NCBI RefSeq assembly: GCF_005280655.1
Contig: NZ_CP040058.1
Location: forward strand, 2,580,001-2,644,000
Direction of reading: 5' to 3'
From: Anaerostipes rhamnosivorans
Lineage (GTDB): Bacteria; Bacillota; Clostridia; Lachnospirales; Lachnospiraceae
DNA length: 64,000 nt
Under the pieces are notes generated by a model that saw only the letters and a program-made list of their open reading frames with translations, was not told the origin of the DNA and searched no databases. Both the position numbers and the translations under genes were made by a program. Positions 19,845-28,885 of this stretch are shown piece by piece (position 1 is the stretch's first letter; every line of letters begins with the position of its first letter).

Positions 19845-20435
19845 TTATAAGCTCCTTTTAATATTTCCGTTTTTTATATTTTTCTCAAAAACTTCCTGAA
19901 TATACGCCCAAAGTACATCGGATCCCTGGCTGGTATACTCGTTTTTGCTCATAATCTGGCCGATGCAGACATCATGCTCTCTCCAGGCCCTTCCATCTGT
20001 GGCATCATTTAAAAGGATCGGCTGAATCCGGTCCAAGGTGTTTGCAAACTTGGATTCTGGTGTCTTTCGTTCCTCAAACTCTCTCCAAAGTCCAAACAGT
20101 TCTTCTGCCTGATCTTCGGGGAGGATATGGAAGATCCTCTCGGCCGCCTTCTGCTCTCTGGCAGCTTTTGTTCCGTTACCTGCCTCATCATAAAGATAGG
20201 TATCCCCCGCATCGATCTCCACCAGATCATGGATCAGGACCATCTTGATCACCTGCAGCACATCCACCGGTTCTTTTGAATATTCCGATAGAAAGACTGC
20301 CATCAATGCAAGATGCCAGGAATGTTCCGCATCGTTTTCTTTTCTTTCCCCGTTTGTCAGATGTGTCTGGCGGATGATATCCTTAAGCCTGTCCACCTCT
20401 ATGATAAACTCCATCTGTTTCTGTAATCGTTCCAT
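19845..20435 (-). CDS. HD-domain phosphohydrolase (YfbR/HDDC2-like 5'-nucleotidase family)
   Basis: A 196-residue metal-dependent phosphohydrolase of the HD superfamily. The metal ligands are visible in 'ENDAEHSWHLALMAVFL' and 'MVLIHDLVEIDAGDTY', with a later Asp in 'FANTLDRIQPI'. Proteins with this spacing resemble YfbR/HDDC2 dNMP 5'-nucleotidases; the substrate is inferred. The start at 20435 has AGGAGGGAGT directly upstream. A longer frame to 20600 would run into the neighbouring gene and is rejected. It lies 8 bases after the small membrane protein gene and 1 base before the M29 peptidase. Confidence 0.85.
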   Translation of the reverse strand: MERLQKQMEFIIEVDRLKDIIRQTHLTNGERKENDAEHSWHLALMAVFLSEYSKEPVDVLQVIKMVLIHDLVEIDAGDTYLYDEAGNGTKAAREQKAAERIFHILPEDQAEELFGLWREFEERKTPESKFANTLDRIQPILLNDATDGRAWREHDVCIGQIMSKNEYTSQGSDVLWAYIQEVFEKNIKNGNIKRSL

Positions 20436-20443
20436 ACTCCCTC

Positions 20444-20773
20444 CTATATCAGCCCGATCAGAAATATAGCCGTGGAAAACAGAAGAACTGCTCCGTTGGT
20501 AATACTTCCAACCACCTTCCAAATTCTCATGGACGCTGTGTCGTGATAACTCCTGACCGCAAGCATCATTCCAAAGACAGAGATGCCAAACAGCACCCAA
20601 GCAGCTGCGCCGATCAGGATTCCTCCATTGCCGGCAGCCTGAAATGAAAATCCAACTAAAATAAGATATCCGAAGATTCCTATGGCCCCCAGAATACTGG
20701 AAACTGCTGACTCTCTGGATACAACATGATCCGACGGACGGTAGGCCTGACGCTTCTTTTTATTCACCCGCAT
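20444..20773 (-). CDS. Small membrane protein, DUF6142-like
   Basis: A 109-residue protein. A basic N-terminal tail (MRVNKKKRQAYRPSDHVVSR) is followed by three hydrophobic segments (about 22-42, 50-69 and 86-107). The pattern fits the DUF6142 type of Lachnospiraceae membrane proteins, though the name is only a tentative match. The ATG at 20773 is chosen because GGAGGAGATA precedes it. It begins just after the VanZ-family stop codon, so the two are co-translated. The function is unknown. Confidence 0.65.
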   Translation of the reverse strand: MRVNKKKRQAYRPSDHVVSRESAVSSILGAIGIFGYLILVGFSFQAAGNGGILIGAAAWVLFGISVFGMMLAVRSYHDTASMRIWKVVGSITNGAVLLFSTAIFLIGLI

Positions 20774-20774
20774 G

Positions 20775-21242
20775 TTATCTCCTCCGGTATATCGTGACGG
20801 AAATCTTATACCCAAAGGTATAAATAATATAACCGATCAATCCGCCTACTGTGTTTAATAGTAAATCATCCACATCAAAAACCCCAACTTTAAAAATAAA
20901 TTGGCAGCTTTCGATGAGAAAACTGAATAAAAATGTTCCCACTACAACTTTGATAAAGCCGCGCTTTTTCTCCGTCATGGCAGGAAGCAGAAATCCAAAC
21001 GGGCTGAATGCAAATACATTGCCCACCAGATTTGTAATAAAAGCCTCCGGCGTCAGCAGGGAACGATACATCCAAAAACGTTTGATCTCTTTGAATAAAA
21101 CTAAATTCACATGGGATGTCTCATATCCTGTCTCTCTGCCGTAACGCTCACTCAACAGCACAAAATAAAAAATCAAAATGATATACAAATAAAATAAAAT
21201 CCGGCAGCCGAATCTGGCTGCCTTTTTCTTTTTTCTAGTCAC
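20775..21242 (-). CDS. VanZ-family membrane protein
   Basis: A 155-residue integral membrane protein with four predicted hydrophobic segments. It carries the family hallmark 'NLVGNVFAFSPFGFLLP', then 'SFLIESCQFIF' and 'FDVDDLLLNTVGGLIGY'. VanZ proteins confer low-level teicoplanin resistance in some hosts, but most chromosomal members have no known role, and no vancomycin resistance genes are nearby. It starts 14 bases after pyrE, which suggests read-through from the pyrimidine operon. Confidence 0.88.
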   Translation of the reverse strand: MTRKKKKAARFGCRILFYLYIILIFYFVLLSERYGRETGYETSHVNLVLFKEIKRFWMYRSLLTPEAFITNLVGNVFAFSPFGFLLPAMTEKKRGFIKVVVGTFLFSFLIESCQFIFKVGVFDVDDLLLNTVGGLIGYIIYTFGYKISVTIYRRR

Positions 21243-21256
21243 AAATAAGCCCTTCT

Positions 21257-21931
21257 TTATTGAACGCCATACTGTTCATAGTATGCGTCAATAGATGCCT
21301 TTAATGTATCATCAATAATAACTTTTCCTTTGTATGGTTTATTGTACAGGTGTTCCACAACTTCCTGCATGGTCACAATGGCTGTAGTCTCCAGCCCGTA
21401 ATTTTCGCGGATCTCCTCCAGAGCGCTTTTTGTACCCTGCCCCCGCTCCATGCGGTCCACAGAAACTACCAGACCCAACACATCTACGTCTCCCTGTGCC
21501 TTTACGATAGGAAGTGTCTCCTGAATGGAAGTTCCGGCCGTTGTCACATCCTCAATGATGACCACCTTGTCTCCGTCCTCGATCGGGCTTCCTAACAGAA
21601 TTCCTGTATCTCCGTGATCTTTCACTTCTTTCCGGTTGGCACAGTATTTGATATCCTTGCCGTAATCCTCAGAAATGGCGATGGCGGCAGCTACGCTTAA
21701 TGGGATTCCCTTATACGCCGGTCCGAACAGGACATCAAAATCAAACCCAAATTTGGCTTCGATGGCCTTGGCATAATACACACCCAGCTTCTTTAACTGT
21801 GCTCCGGTCCTGTAAAATCCTGTATTGACAAAAAACGGTGTGTTTCTTCCGCTTTTTGTCACAAAGTCTCCGAATTTTAATACATTGCAGTCGATCATAA
21901 ATTCAATAAACTCTTTTTTATACTGTTCCAT
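21257..21931 (-). CDS. pyrE: Orotate phosphoribosyltransferase
   Basis: A 224-residue enzyme forming OMP from orotate and PRPP. The PRPP loop is 'VVIIEDVTTAGTSIQE' (about 120-135), and the N-terminal half has 'GRNTPFFVNTGFYRTGAQL' and 'LFGPAYKGIPLSVAAA'. Its start overlaps the end of the CBS-domain gene by 14 bases, so it is the last pyr gene of the pyrF-pyrK-pyrD-CBS-pyrE run. Confidence 0.96.
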   Translation of the reverse strand: MEQYKKEFIEFMIDCNVLKFGDFVTKSGRNTPFFVNTGFYRTGAQLKKLGVYYAKAIEAKFGFDFDVLFGPAYKGIPLSVAAAIAISEDYGKDIKYCANRKEVKDHGDTGILLGSPIEDGDKVVIIEDVTTAGTSIQETLPIVKAQGDVDVLGLVVSVDRMERGQGTKSALEEIRENYGLETTAIVTMQEVVEHLYNKPYKGKVIIDDTLKASIDAYYEQYGVQ

Positions 21932-22355
21932 TATGTTCCTCCTTTTGTTCAGCCTTCTGATATTCTCTATAATAAAACTCTATCACATCTTTTCTCGTGA
22001 CAATCCCGATGAACCGCTGCTCATCATCGATGACCGGCACAAAATTCTGGTCTTTGATCACATCCACCAGATCGTCCATGTCTGTATTGACTGTCACCGG
22101 ACGGTTATCCCGTCTCCGTTCCATATCTCTTAAAAAAATGAGTTCTGCCTTTTCAAGGTCAAATCTGGCCTCGTCCATCATCGCCCAGAGAAGATCCCCC
22201 TCTGTCACTGTCCCCACATACCTGCCGTCCAAAGTCAAGACCGGAACCGCAGAATATCCGTGGTATTTCATCTTTTCCAGCGCCTGTCTTAGCGTATAGT
22301 CTTCCGGCAGATAAGAAACATTCTCTTTTGGCGTCAAGAAAAACAATATGTTCAT
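21918..22355 (-). CDS. Two-CBS-domain protein in the pyr operon
   Basis: A 145-residue protein made of two CBS motifs ('DYTLRQALEKMKYHGYSAVPVLTLDGRYVGTVTEGDLL' type and 'DMDDLVDVIKDQNFVPVIDDEQRFIGIVTRKDVI' type; each quoted only as the family pattern). Paired CBS motifs form a Bateman module that usually binds adenosine nucleotides. There is no attached enzyme or transporter domain. I chose the ATG at 22355 (MNILFFLTP) with GAGGT upstream; an earlier start at 22397 would overlap pyrD. It sits between pyrD and pyrE, so a nucleotide-sensing role in pyrimidine synthesis is attractive but only inferred. Confidence 0.85.
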   Translation of the reverse strand: MNILFFLTPKENVSYLPEDYTLRQALEKMKYHGYSAVPVLTLDGRYVGTVTEGDLLWAMMDEARFDLEKAELIFLRDMERRRDNRPVTVNTDMDDLVDVIKDQNFVPVIDDEQRFIGIVTRKDVIEFYYREYQKAEQKEEHNGTV

Positions 22356-22384
22356 GCTGACCTCACTTCCGTTTTCTTTTGTTT

Positions 22385-23287
22385 TTACTTTACACATCCG
22401 ATCAGTTCTTTGATGTCCTCAATCCCGTGATCTTCCATGTAAGTCCTGATCCCGTCAATCACCTTGACTGTAGCACAGGGATCCGTAAAGTTGGCTGTCC
22501 CGACAGCCACTGCGGTGGCTCCGGCCATGATAAATTCCAGGGCATCCTCCGCGTTCATGATTCCTCCCATACCGATCACCGGAATCTTTACTGTACTGCA
22601 TACTTCGTATACCATCCGCACAGCCACCGGCTTGATCGCCGGTCCAGAGAGTCCTCCGGTTTTGTTGGCCAGCAGAAAATCTCTCTTTTCAATATCAATC
22701 TTCATGCCTGTGAGCGTATTGATCAGAGAAAGAGCATCACTGCCCGCTGCCTCCGCTGCCTTTGCCATCTCTTTGATGTCCGTCACGTTGGGACTCAGTT
22801 TCATGATAATCGGCTGTTTTGCTTTTTCCTTTACCGCTTTTGTAATCTCATACAATGCCTTCGGATCCTGTCCGAACGCAATGCCTCCCTCTTTTACATT
22901 GGGGCAGGACACATTGATCTCTAAAAGGTCCGCCGGCTGATCAGAGAGCCGTTCCACCACCTCCAGATAATCCTCCGTTGTCTTTCCGCAGACGTTGACG
23001 ATCACTGTGGCTCCCGCTTTCTTTAAAAACGGCAGATCCCTCTCGATCATTACATCCACACCCGGATTCTGAAGCCCTACTGCATTGAGCATGCCTCCGT
23101 AGGTCTCTGCCACTCTTGGGGTGGGATTACCTGGCCATGGAACATTGGCAACCCCTTTTGTGGTCACCGCTCCAAGGCTGGACAGCTCAACAAATTCACT
23201 GTATTCTTCTCCGGAGCCAAACGTCCCGGAACCTGTTGTCACCGGATTCTTTAAGGAAACTCCTGCGATCTTCACTGCCAGATTCAT
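22385..23287 (-). CDS. pyrD: Dihydroorotate dehydrogenase B, catalytic subunit
   Basis: A 300-residue FMN enzyme of class 1B. It oxidises dihydroorotate to orotate and passes electrons to the PyrK subunit and NAD+. Typical motifs are 'NPVTTGSGTFGSG', 'NVSCPNVKEGG' with the catalytic Cys, 'IIMKLSPNVTD', 'SLINTLTGM' and 'VIGMGGIMNAEDALEFIMAGATAV'. Its start codon shares one base with the pyrK stop. Confidence 0.97.
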   Translation of the reverse strand: MNLAVKIAGVSLKNPVTTGSGTFGSGEEYSEFVELSSLGAVTTKGVANVPWPGNPTPRVAETYGGMLNAVGLQNPGVDVMIERDLPFLKKAGATVIVNVCGKTTEDYLEVVERLSDQPADLLEINVSCPNVKEGGIAFGQDPKALYEITKAVKEKAKQPIIMKLSPNVTDIKEMAKAAEAAGSDALSLINTLTGMKIDIEKRDFLLANKTGGLSGPAIKPVAVRMVYEVCSTVKIPVIGMGGIMNAEDALEFIMAGATAVAVGTANFTDPCATVKVIDGIRTYMEDHGIEDIKELIGCVK

Positions 23288-24054
23288 CAGATCTCCACCT
23301 CCTCTGCATCAAATACCGGTCCGTCTTTGCAGACACGTTTATTGTGGACATGGGTATGTCCATCTACTTCCTTGGAATTGCAGACACAGGCAAGACATGC
23401 TCCAATCCCACATGCCATTCTCTCCTCCAGGGAAATCTGGGCCTCTAATCCCTTTTCCTGTGCATATGCCTTCACACCCCTTAGCATAGGAGTAGGTCCG
23501 CAGGCATAAATCACTGCCCCTTCGACTGCCTGTTCTCTGACAGCGTCAATGACATTACCCTTTGTTCCCACGGAACCGTCTTCTGTGGAAACATATACAC
23601 TGCCGTACGGCTCAAATTCATCTTTCAGAAAAGTATCATGATCCCGGTAGCCGAGCACAATACTTTTATCACATTGAAGCTGCTTTGCAAGCTCCAGCAT
23701 CGGAGGAATCCCAATGCCGCCTCCAATCAAGATCGCTTTCTCTTTTTTCTTCGTAAATCCATTGCCCAGAGGACCCAGAACCGTGATCTTTGTCCCTGCC
23801 TCATAAGAGCTTAAGACTTCCGTTCCGCCGCCTGCAATGCGGTAGACAAGCCTTAATGTTCCCTGCTTGCTGTCGATGCCGCAGATACTGATCGGTCTCG
23901 GCAATAGCCTGCTTTGGTCGTTAACATAGACAGACACAAACTGTCCGGCTTCGGCCTCCCCTGCCATGTCTCCCACATTTAAAGTCATATCGAAAATATC
24001 TTCGGAAAGCTTTTTCTGGCTGATGATCTCAGCTTCTATGTTTTGTTTTCCCAT
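23287..24054 (-). CDS. pyrK: Dihydroorotate dehydrogenase B, electron-transfer subunit
   Basis: A 255-residue FAD/[2Fe-2S] protein that transfers electrons from PyrD to NAD+. It has an FAD-binding barrel ('RLLPRPISICGID'), a nucleotide site ('AILIGGGIGIPPMLELA') and a C-terminal iron-sulfur segment ('ERMACGIGACLACVCN' with a distal 'RVCKDGPVF'). It is the same family as NfnA at 1.6-2.5 kb but is paired with pyrD here. Its ribosome binding site overlaps the pyrF 3' end. Confidence 0.96.
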   Translation of the reverse strand: MGKQNIEAEIISQKKLSEDIFDMTLNVGDMAGEAEAGQFVSVYVNDQSRLLPRPISICGIDSKQGTLRLVYRIAGGGTEVLSSYEAGTKITVLGPLGNGFTKKKEKAILIGGGIGIPPMLELAKQLQCDKSIVLGYRDHDTFLKDEFEPYGSVYVSTEDGSVGTKGNVIDAVREQAVEGAVIYACGPTPMLRGVKAYAQEKGLEAQISLEERMACGIGACLACVCNSKEVDGHTHVHNKRVCKDGPVFDAEEVEI

Positions 24055-24064
24055 ATACTTCTCC

Positions 24065-24988
24065 TTATTTTACAAATGCTTTCTTCAAGTCTTCCTTCAT
24101 ATCTAAAACTGCCTGTCTGGACGCATCCGCATAGTTTTCTTCTCCAAACTTGCTGTACTGGTCCTGTTTGTATGCACAGATGATTCCTCTGGAGGAATTG
24201 ATGATAGCTCCCAGTCCATCCTCATTAAAGAATGGGGCCAGATCCTCAGCCTTTCCTCCCTGCGCACCGTATCCCGGAACCAGAATAAAGTTTTTCGGCA
24301 TGATCTTTCTAAGGATCTCTCCCATCTTCGGATAGGTTGCCCCTACCACAGCTCCGATATAGCTGTAGTCCTCTCCCATGTGGCTTTCTCCCCACATGGC
24401 AACTTTTTCTGCTACCAATTCATATAAAGGTTTTCCGTCCACCAACTGATCCTGGAACTCTCCGCTGGACGGATTGGATGTCTTGACCAGGATAAATAGC
24501 CCTTTGTTCTCCTCCCTGCACACATCAATGAAAGGCAGAATGCCATCACTTCCAAGGTAGGGGTTCACTGTCAGGAAGTCCTCGTCAAATCCCCTGTACT
24601 TTTTGCTGCCTACCTGCACTTGTCCCGCGTGTCCCACTGCGTATGCGGATGAAGTGGAACCGATGTCTCCCCGTTTAATATCTCCGATGACCACAAGGCC
24701 TTTGCTCTTAGCATATTCACAAGTCTTGTTAAATGCCGCCAACCCTTCCACACCAAACTGTTCATACATGGCGATCTGCGGTTTCACTGCGGGGATCAGG
24801 TCATATGTGCTGTCAATGATGCCTTTATTATACTGCCAGATGGCTTCTCCCGCTCCTTTTAATGTTTCTCCGAATTCGTCAAATGCTGCTTTTTTTATCT
24901 GTTCAGGCACATAATCAAGCATCGGGTCCAGACCGACTACAATCGGGGCATCCAGTTGTTTTATTTTTTTTACTAATTCATTGATCAT
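24065..24988 (-). CDS. pyrF: Orotidine 5'-phosphate decarboxylase (type 2, long form)
   Basis: A 307-residue TIM-barrel enzyme converting OMP to UMP. It belongs to the longer type 2 subfamily. It has 'IVVGLDPMLDYVP' at the N-terminus, the catalytic 'VIGDIKRGDIGSTSSAYA' (Asp-Lys-Asp pattern), and 'LVPGYGAQGG' for phosphate binding. It is the first gene of the pyrF-K-D-CBS-E run. A TATGAT -10 candidate lies 90-100 bases upstream, but I could not find a convincing -35 box or a PyrR attenuator. Confidence 0.95.
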   Translation of the reverse strand: MINELVKKIKQLDAPIVVGLDPMLDYVPEQIKKAAFDEFGETLKGAGEAIWQYNKGIIDSTYDLIPAVKPQIAMYEQFGVEGLAAFNKTCEYAKSKGLVVIGDIKRGDIGSTSSAYAVGHAGQVQVGSKKYRGFDEDFLTVNPYLGSDGILPFIDVCREENKGLFILVKTSNPSSGEFQDQLVDGKPLYELVAEKVAMWGESHMGEDYSYIGAVVGATYPKMGEILRKIMPKNFILVPGYGAQGGKAEDLAPFFNEDGLGAIINSSRGIICAYKQDQYSKFGEENYADASRQAVLDMKEDLKKAFVK

Positions 24989-25111
24989 GTTGTTTCTCCT
25001 TTACTCGTCAGAGTTATTTCTCATTATTTCCGCCGTTGCTTAAAACGAACTCCTACAACATTGGAAAAAAACTCACATATTTATTTGAAATCATACCATA
25101 AAAAACGAAAG

Positions 25112-25145
25112 AAAAAAAGAGACTATCAAAAAGACAGTCTCTTTT
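25112..25145 (-). terminator. Intrinsic terminator of the pst-pho operon
   Basis: A 10-bp stem (25115-25124 with 25136-25145) is followed on the minus strand by a U run (25112-25118). It lies 4 bases after the histidine kinase stop and separates it from pyrF. Confidence 0.85.
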
Positions 25146-25148
25146 CAT

Positions 25149-26804
25149 TTAAAAGATGATAGCGATTTTAGTTCCTTTGCCAACTTCACTTTCCACCTGG
25201 ATCCTGGCGTTGTGGTATTTTGCCCCGTGTTTTACGATGGACAGTCCGAGACCCGTGCCTTCTCTCTCGCTGGAATGGCTTTTATCTCCCCTGTAAAACC
25301 GCTCAAAGATCCGTTCCTCGTCCTCCGGAGGGATTCCGATACCGTCATCTTCCACGATGAGTGTGGGCCGGCCCTCCATGCTGGCCGCAGTCACAAATAC
25401 ATGGCCCCCATTGTTATTATACTTCACCGCATTTTCCACTAGATTGTGAAGCATCTCATACAGCATCTGCCGGACACCGGATACTTGAGACGGGGCTCCT
25501 AGAACCTGGATATCAATGCCTGACTCCGCCGCTGCCATAGAAAGAGAATTCTTAATCTCCAACGCCAGCTGGTAGATGTCCACATTCTCCTTCTCCTGTA
25601 CAATTTTATTTTCATCCAGCCTGGACAGCTTTATGATTCCTTCAATCATGGAGATCAGTCTTCTGGCTTCCGTATAGATCTTCTCAGAAAACCGCTCGAT
25701 ATCCTCCTGCTTCACAAGCCCGTCCTTCATCAGCTCCGCATACCCTGAAATGGTGGTCAGCGGTGTCTTTAACTCATGGGATACATTGGCTGAGAATTCT
25801 TTTCTAAGCTCCTCCCTTTCTTCCTTTTCTGTTACATCGATCATCATCAGCACTACTCCTTTAACTGCGCCGGATACCGTCACCGGATTCGCCATCAGAA
25901 GAAATTTCCGCTCATGAAATTCCATCACCTCTTCCGAAGCCTCTCCTCCAAGTGCCATCTCCACCGCATCTCGGAATTCGTGGCTCCGGTTGATGGACAA
26001 TACATTCTGGTTGCTGCACTGTTCCTTGTCAATATCCAGAATACGCAGGGCACTTGTATTATAAGAAAGCACAACCGACTTCTCATTCAGAACGAGAAAG
26101 CCCTCACTCATATTTTCCGTGATCGTCGTAAACTCGATCTGCTTTTCCTTGATCTCCCTGATCTTTTCCTTGATCGCTTCATTCTGCCTATGGATCCTCA
26201 CCAGCAGAGGCGACAGTTCATCATAGGTGGTCTCCTCCTCCGGATGCTCCAGATTGATCCGGTTGATCGGTTCAATGATCCTTCCCGTGAGAAGTCTTGA
26301 TAGCGCCAGCGCCAATACAAACACCACTGCCATCATAAGGATCAGGGCCGGAAGAACGCCTTCTACCTGGTTCAGAATCGTCTGTGTCTCCCTGCTGAGC
26401 CTTAAGACGCTGCCATCGGTAAGTCTTACTGCATAATAATAAGTCTGTTTATTCAGTGTTCTGGAAACCCGGGTACTCTCCCCGGCTCCGTTTTTTCTGG
26501 CCTCTTTGAATTCTTTACGGTTTCTATGGTTGCCCATGGAGTTCTCTTTCCCTGTGCTGTCATACAAAACCTTTCCGTCTGAAGATATCAGCGTAATCCT
26601 GCTGATGGTAATATCCTTGTATGCGTCCAGGCTCTGGTTTTCATGCTGGTTTAAGGATTCCGCCATATATCCAGCCTCGTTTTGAATCCCCTCTTTTACC
26701 TGTGACATATATCTTCCGTATGCCACAGCGGATAAAAACACCGTGGTACAGACCACTGTGATCAGGGCGATGTAGGACATATTCTTAAATATCTTGTGTT
26801 TCAT
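25149..26804 (-). CDS. PhoR-type sensor histidine kinase
   Basis: A 551-residue membrane sensor kinase. In order: N-terminal membrane segment (about 9-29), an extracytoplasmic sensor domain, a second membrane segment (about 150-172), a HAMP-like linker, a PAS domain (about 225-330), the H-box 'FSANVSHELKTPLTTISGY', and an HATPase domain with 'NLVENAVKYNNNGG' (N box), 'VEDDGIGIPPEDEERIFERF' and 'GTGLGLSIVKH'. Its start overlaps the stop of the response regulator (ATGA). As the last gene after pstSCAB-phoU it is inferred to sense phosphate limitation. Confidence 0.93.
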   Translation of the reverse strand: MKHKIFKNMSYIALITVVCTTVFLSAVAYGRYMSQVKEGIQNEAGYMAESLNQHENQSLDAYKDITISRITLISSDGKVLYDSTGKENSMGNHRNRKEFKEARKNGAGESTRVSRTLNKQTYYYAVRLTDGSVLRLSRETQTILNQVEGVLPALILMMAVVFVLALALSRLLTGRIIEPINRINLEHPEEETTYDELSPLLVRIHRQNEAIKEKIREIKEKQIEFTTITENMSEGFLVLNEKSVVLSYNTSALRILDIDKEQCSNQNVLSINRSHEFRDAVEMALGGEASEEVMEFHERKFLLMANPVTVSGAVKGVVLMMIDVTEKEEREELRKEFSANVSHELKTPLTTISGYAELMKDGLVKQEDIERFSEKIYTEARRLISMIEGIIKLSRLDENKIVQEKENVDIYQLALEIKNSLSMAAAESGIDIQVLGAPSQVSGVRQMLYEMLHNLVENAVKYNNNGGHVFVTAASMEGRPTLIVEDDGIGIPPEDEERIFERFYRGDKSHSSEREGTGLGLSIVKHGAKYHNARIQVESEVGKGTKIAIIF

Positions 26805-27478
26805 TCACTGCCTCCGATACGGTATCCAATCCCTCTCACAGTCTCGATCATAGATCCGCAGTCCCCCAGCTTCTGGCGCAGGGTACGGATATGCACATCC
26901 ACCGTCCGGGTCTCACCGTCAAAATCATATCCCCAAATATTAGTGAGAAGCTGGTCTCTGGTGAGCACATTTCCTTTGCTTTCCATAAGCATACAGAGCA
27001 GGCGGAACTCCTTGTAAGTGAGCTCGACCTTTTCGCCGTCCGCCAGCACCTTATGCTTTCCCACATGGATATAAAGGCCGCCTGCTGAAAGCTCCTCCTT
27101 AGGTTCCTCTTTTTTTACCCGTCTTAACACTGCTTTGATCCTGGACACCAACTCCATCATTCCGAACGGCTTTGTGATATAATCATCCGCTCCGCTGTCT
27201 AAGCCCAGCACCTTGTCATATTCCGCTCCTTTTGCGGTCATCATGATAACCGGTATATGTTTAACCTCCGGATTGCTTCTGATCTTCCTCAAGATACTGA
27301 TGCCGTCTTCCCCTGGAAGCATAATATCCAAAAGCACCAGCTCAGGGACCTTCCCATTGGAAAGGTCCTTAAAAAAACTGATGCCGCTTTCATATCCCTT
27401 TGCATCAAATCCTGTACTCTGAAGAGTGTAGATGACGAGCTCACGTATGTTTGCATCATCCTCGACAATATATATCAC
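26801..27478 (-). CDS. PhoB/OmpR-family response regulator
   Basis: A 225-residue two-component regulator. The receiver domain has the acidic pocket 'IVEDDANIRELV', phospho-acceptor Asp in 'LVLLDIMLPGEDG', and Lys in 'DDYITKPFGMMELVSRIKA'. The C-terminal winged helix is of the OmpR/PhoB type ('LTYKEFRLLCMLMESKGNVLTR', 'VDVHIRTLRQKLG', 'VRGIGYRIG'). It overlaps phoU by 4 bases and the kinase by 4 bases. It probably controls the pst operon itself. Confidence 0.94.
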   Translation of the reverse strand: MIYIVEDDANIRELVIYTLQSTGFDAKGYESGISFFKDLSNGKVPELVLLDIMLPGEDGISILRKIRSNPEVKHIPVIMMTAKGAEYDKVLGLDSGADDYITKPFGMMELVSRIKAVLRRVKKEEPKEELSAGGLYIHVGKHKVLADGEKVELTYKEFRLLCMLMESKGNVLTRDQLLTNIWGYDFDGETRTVDVHIRTLRQKLGDCGSMIETVRGIGYRIGGSE

Positions 27479-28137
27479 AGACTTCCTCCTTTATATTCCC
27501 CGGTGATGGAGAATTCCACCCATTCAGCAATATTGCTGGCGTGATCGCCGATCCGCTCAAAGTATTTTGCGATCATGACGATGGCAACGCAGGCTTCCCC
27601 TTTCTCCGGGTCCTGATGAATCAAAGAGATCACTTCTTTTTTAACCTTGGAAAACAGATCATCCACCTCATCGTCCGCTTTGATTACATCGTTAGCTGCA
27701 TCCAGATCCTTCTTTACAAAGGAATCCACAGCCTTTGTCACCATGGCGATGGTCCTCGCAGCCATCATCTGCACATGAGTATGGTCGTTCATCACGGCTA
27801 CCACATCGCTTTTCTTCACAATGCCCGCAATATCCACGGCCTGGTCCCCGATCCGTTCCATGTCGGAAACCATTTTAAGCGCCGCGGAAATCACTCTCAG
27901 ATCCCCGGCCACCGGCTGCTGCTGCAGCAAAAGCTTCATACAGCGTCTCTCAATGTCCCGTTCCTTCTGATTGATCTCTTCCTCCAGATCGTTGAGCCTT
28001 TGAATCATCTCTTTGCTCTTTGTGTCTACCAGTTTCCCTGCCAGATGTATCATATCTTCACAGAGGGCACCCATCTCGATCATTTCAATATTCAGCTGGC
28101 TAAGCTGCCTGTCAAACCGATTTCTCATATCAACCAA
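27475..28137 (-). CDS. phoU: Phosphate signalling protein PhoU
   Basis: A 220-residue all-helical protein with two PhoU repeats. Each holds a metal-binding E/DxxxD pattern ('[14 protein letters not shown]' and '[14 protein letters not shown]'). PhoU links the Pst transporter to the histidine kinase and dampens phosphate uptake. It overlaps pstB by 8 bases. The length is typical. Confidence 0.95.
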   Translation of the reverse strand: MVDMRNRFDRQLSQLNIEMIEMGALCEDMIHLAGKLVDTKSKEMIQRLNDLEEEINQKERDIERRCMKLLLQQQPVAGDLRVISAALKMVSDMERIGDQAVDIAGIVKKSDVVAVMNDHTHVQMMAARTIAMVTKAVDSFVKKDLDAANDVIKADDEVDDLFSKVKKEVISLIHQDPEKGEACVAIVMIAKYFERIGDHASNIAEWVEFSITGEYKGGSL

Positions 28138-28882
28138 ACCTTCCTGTTATATAGTCTTCTGTTCTTTGATCTTTTGGCATGGAAAACAATTTGTCGGACT
28201 TTCCATACTCAACTACCTCTCCCAAGAGGAAAAACGCGGTCTTATCGGAAATACGGACAGCCTGCTGCATATTATGGGTTACCATAATGATAGTATACTT
28301 GGATTTCAGTTCTGCCGCAAGGTCCTCGATCTTTGAGGTGGAGATCGGATCCAGCGCAGAAGTCGGCTCATCCATCAAAAGCACCTCCGGCTCCACTGCC
28401 AGAGCCCTGGCGATACAAAGTCTCTGCTGCTGTCCACCTGAAAGCCCCAGAGCACTTTTTTTCAGCCGGTCTTTCAGTTCATCCCAGATCGCCGCATTTC
28501 TCAAAGACTTTTCCACAATCTCATCCAGCTGGGCTTTATTCCTCACTCCATGGGTCCTCGGCCCGTAAGCCACATTGTCATAGACACTCATAGGAAACGG
28601 ATTGGGTTTCTGGAAGACCATACCCACCCGCTTTCTCAGCAGGTTAATATCCATATCCCCGTAAATATCTTCCCCGTCAAGCGTGACCTTTCCCGTGATT
28701 TTACATCCTTCCACCAGGTCATTCATGCGGTTTAGGGATTTTAAAAGGGTGGACTTTCCACAACCGGAGGGACCGATAAATGCCGTGATCTCATTTGGAG
28801 AAATGTCCAGATTGATCCCTTTTAATGCTTTAAAATCCCCATAATATAAATCCAGATTTTGTACTTTGATTTTTGATTCCAT
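28130..28882 (-). CDS. pstB: Phosphate ABC transporter ATP-binding protein
   Basis: A 250-residue ABC ATPase energising phosphate import. It has Walker A '[18 protein letters not shown]', Q-loop in '[18 protein letters not shown]', signature '[16 protein letters not shown]' and Walker B '[13 protein letters not shown]'. The 'NRMNDL' and 'PFPMS' segments are diagnostic of PstB. It lies 3 bases after pstA. Confidence 0.97.
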   Translation of the reverse strand: MESKIKVQNLDLYYGDFKALKGINLDISPNEITAFIGPSGCGKSTLLKSLNRMNDLVEGCKITGKVTLDGEDIYGDMDINLLRKRVGMVFQKPNPFPMSVYDNVAYGPRTHGVRNKAQLDEIVEKSLRNAAIWDELKDRLKKSALGLSGGQQQRLCIARALAVEPEVLLMDEPTSALDPISTSKIEDLAAELKSKYTIIMVTHNMQQAVRISDKTAFFLLGEVVEYGKSDKLFSMPKDQRTEDYITGRFG

Positions 28883-28885
28883 GTT

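Noticed and set aside
20436..20600. N-terminal extension of the HD-domain protein
   Set aside because: It overlaps the whole 3' part of the neighbouring membrane protein gene, while AGGAGG sits just before the ATG at 20435.
20775..21242. VanZ-family gene as a glycopeptide resistance determinant
   Set aside because: No vanHAX or regulators nearby; most chromosomal VanZ-like proteins are unrelated to resistance.
24989..25111. PyrR-type attenuator upstream of pyrF
   Set aside because: No PyrR-binding loop consensus and no antiterminator/terminator pair; the only hairpin belongs to the end of the pst-pho operon.
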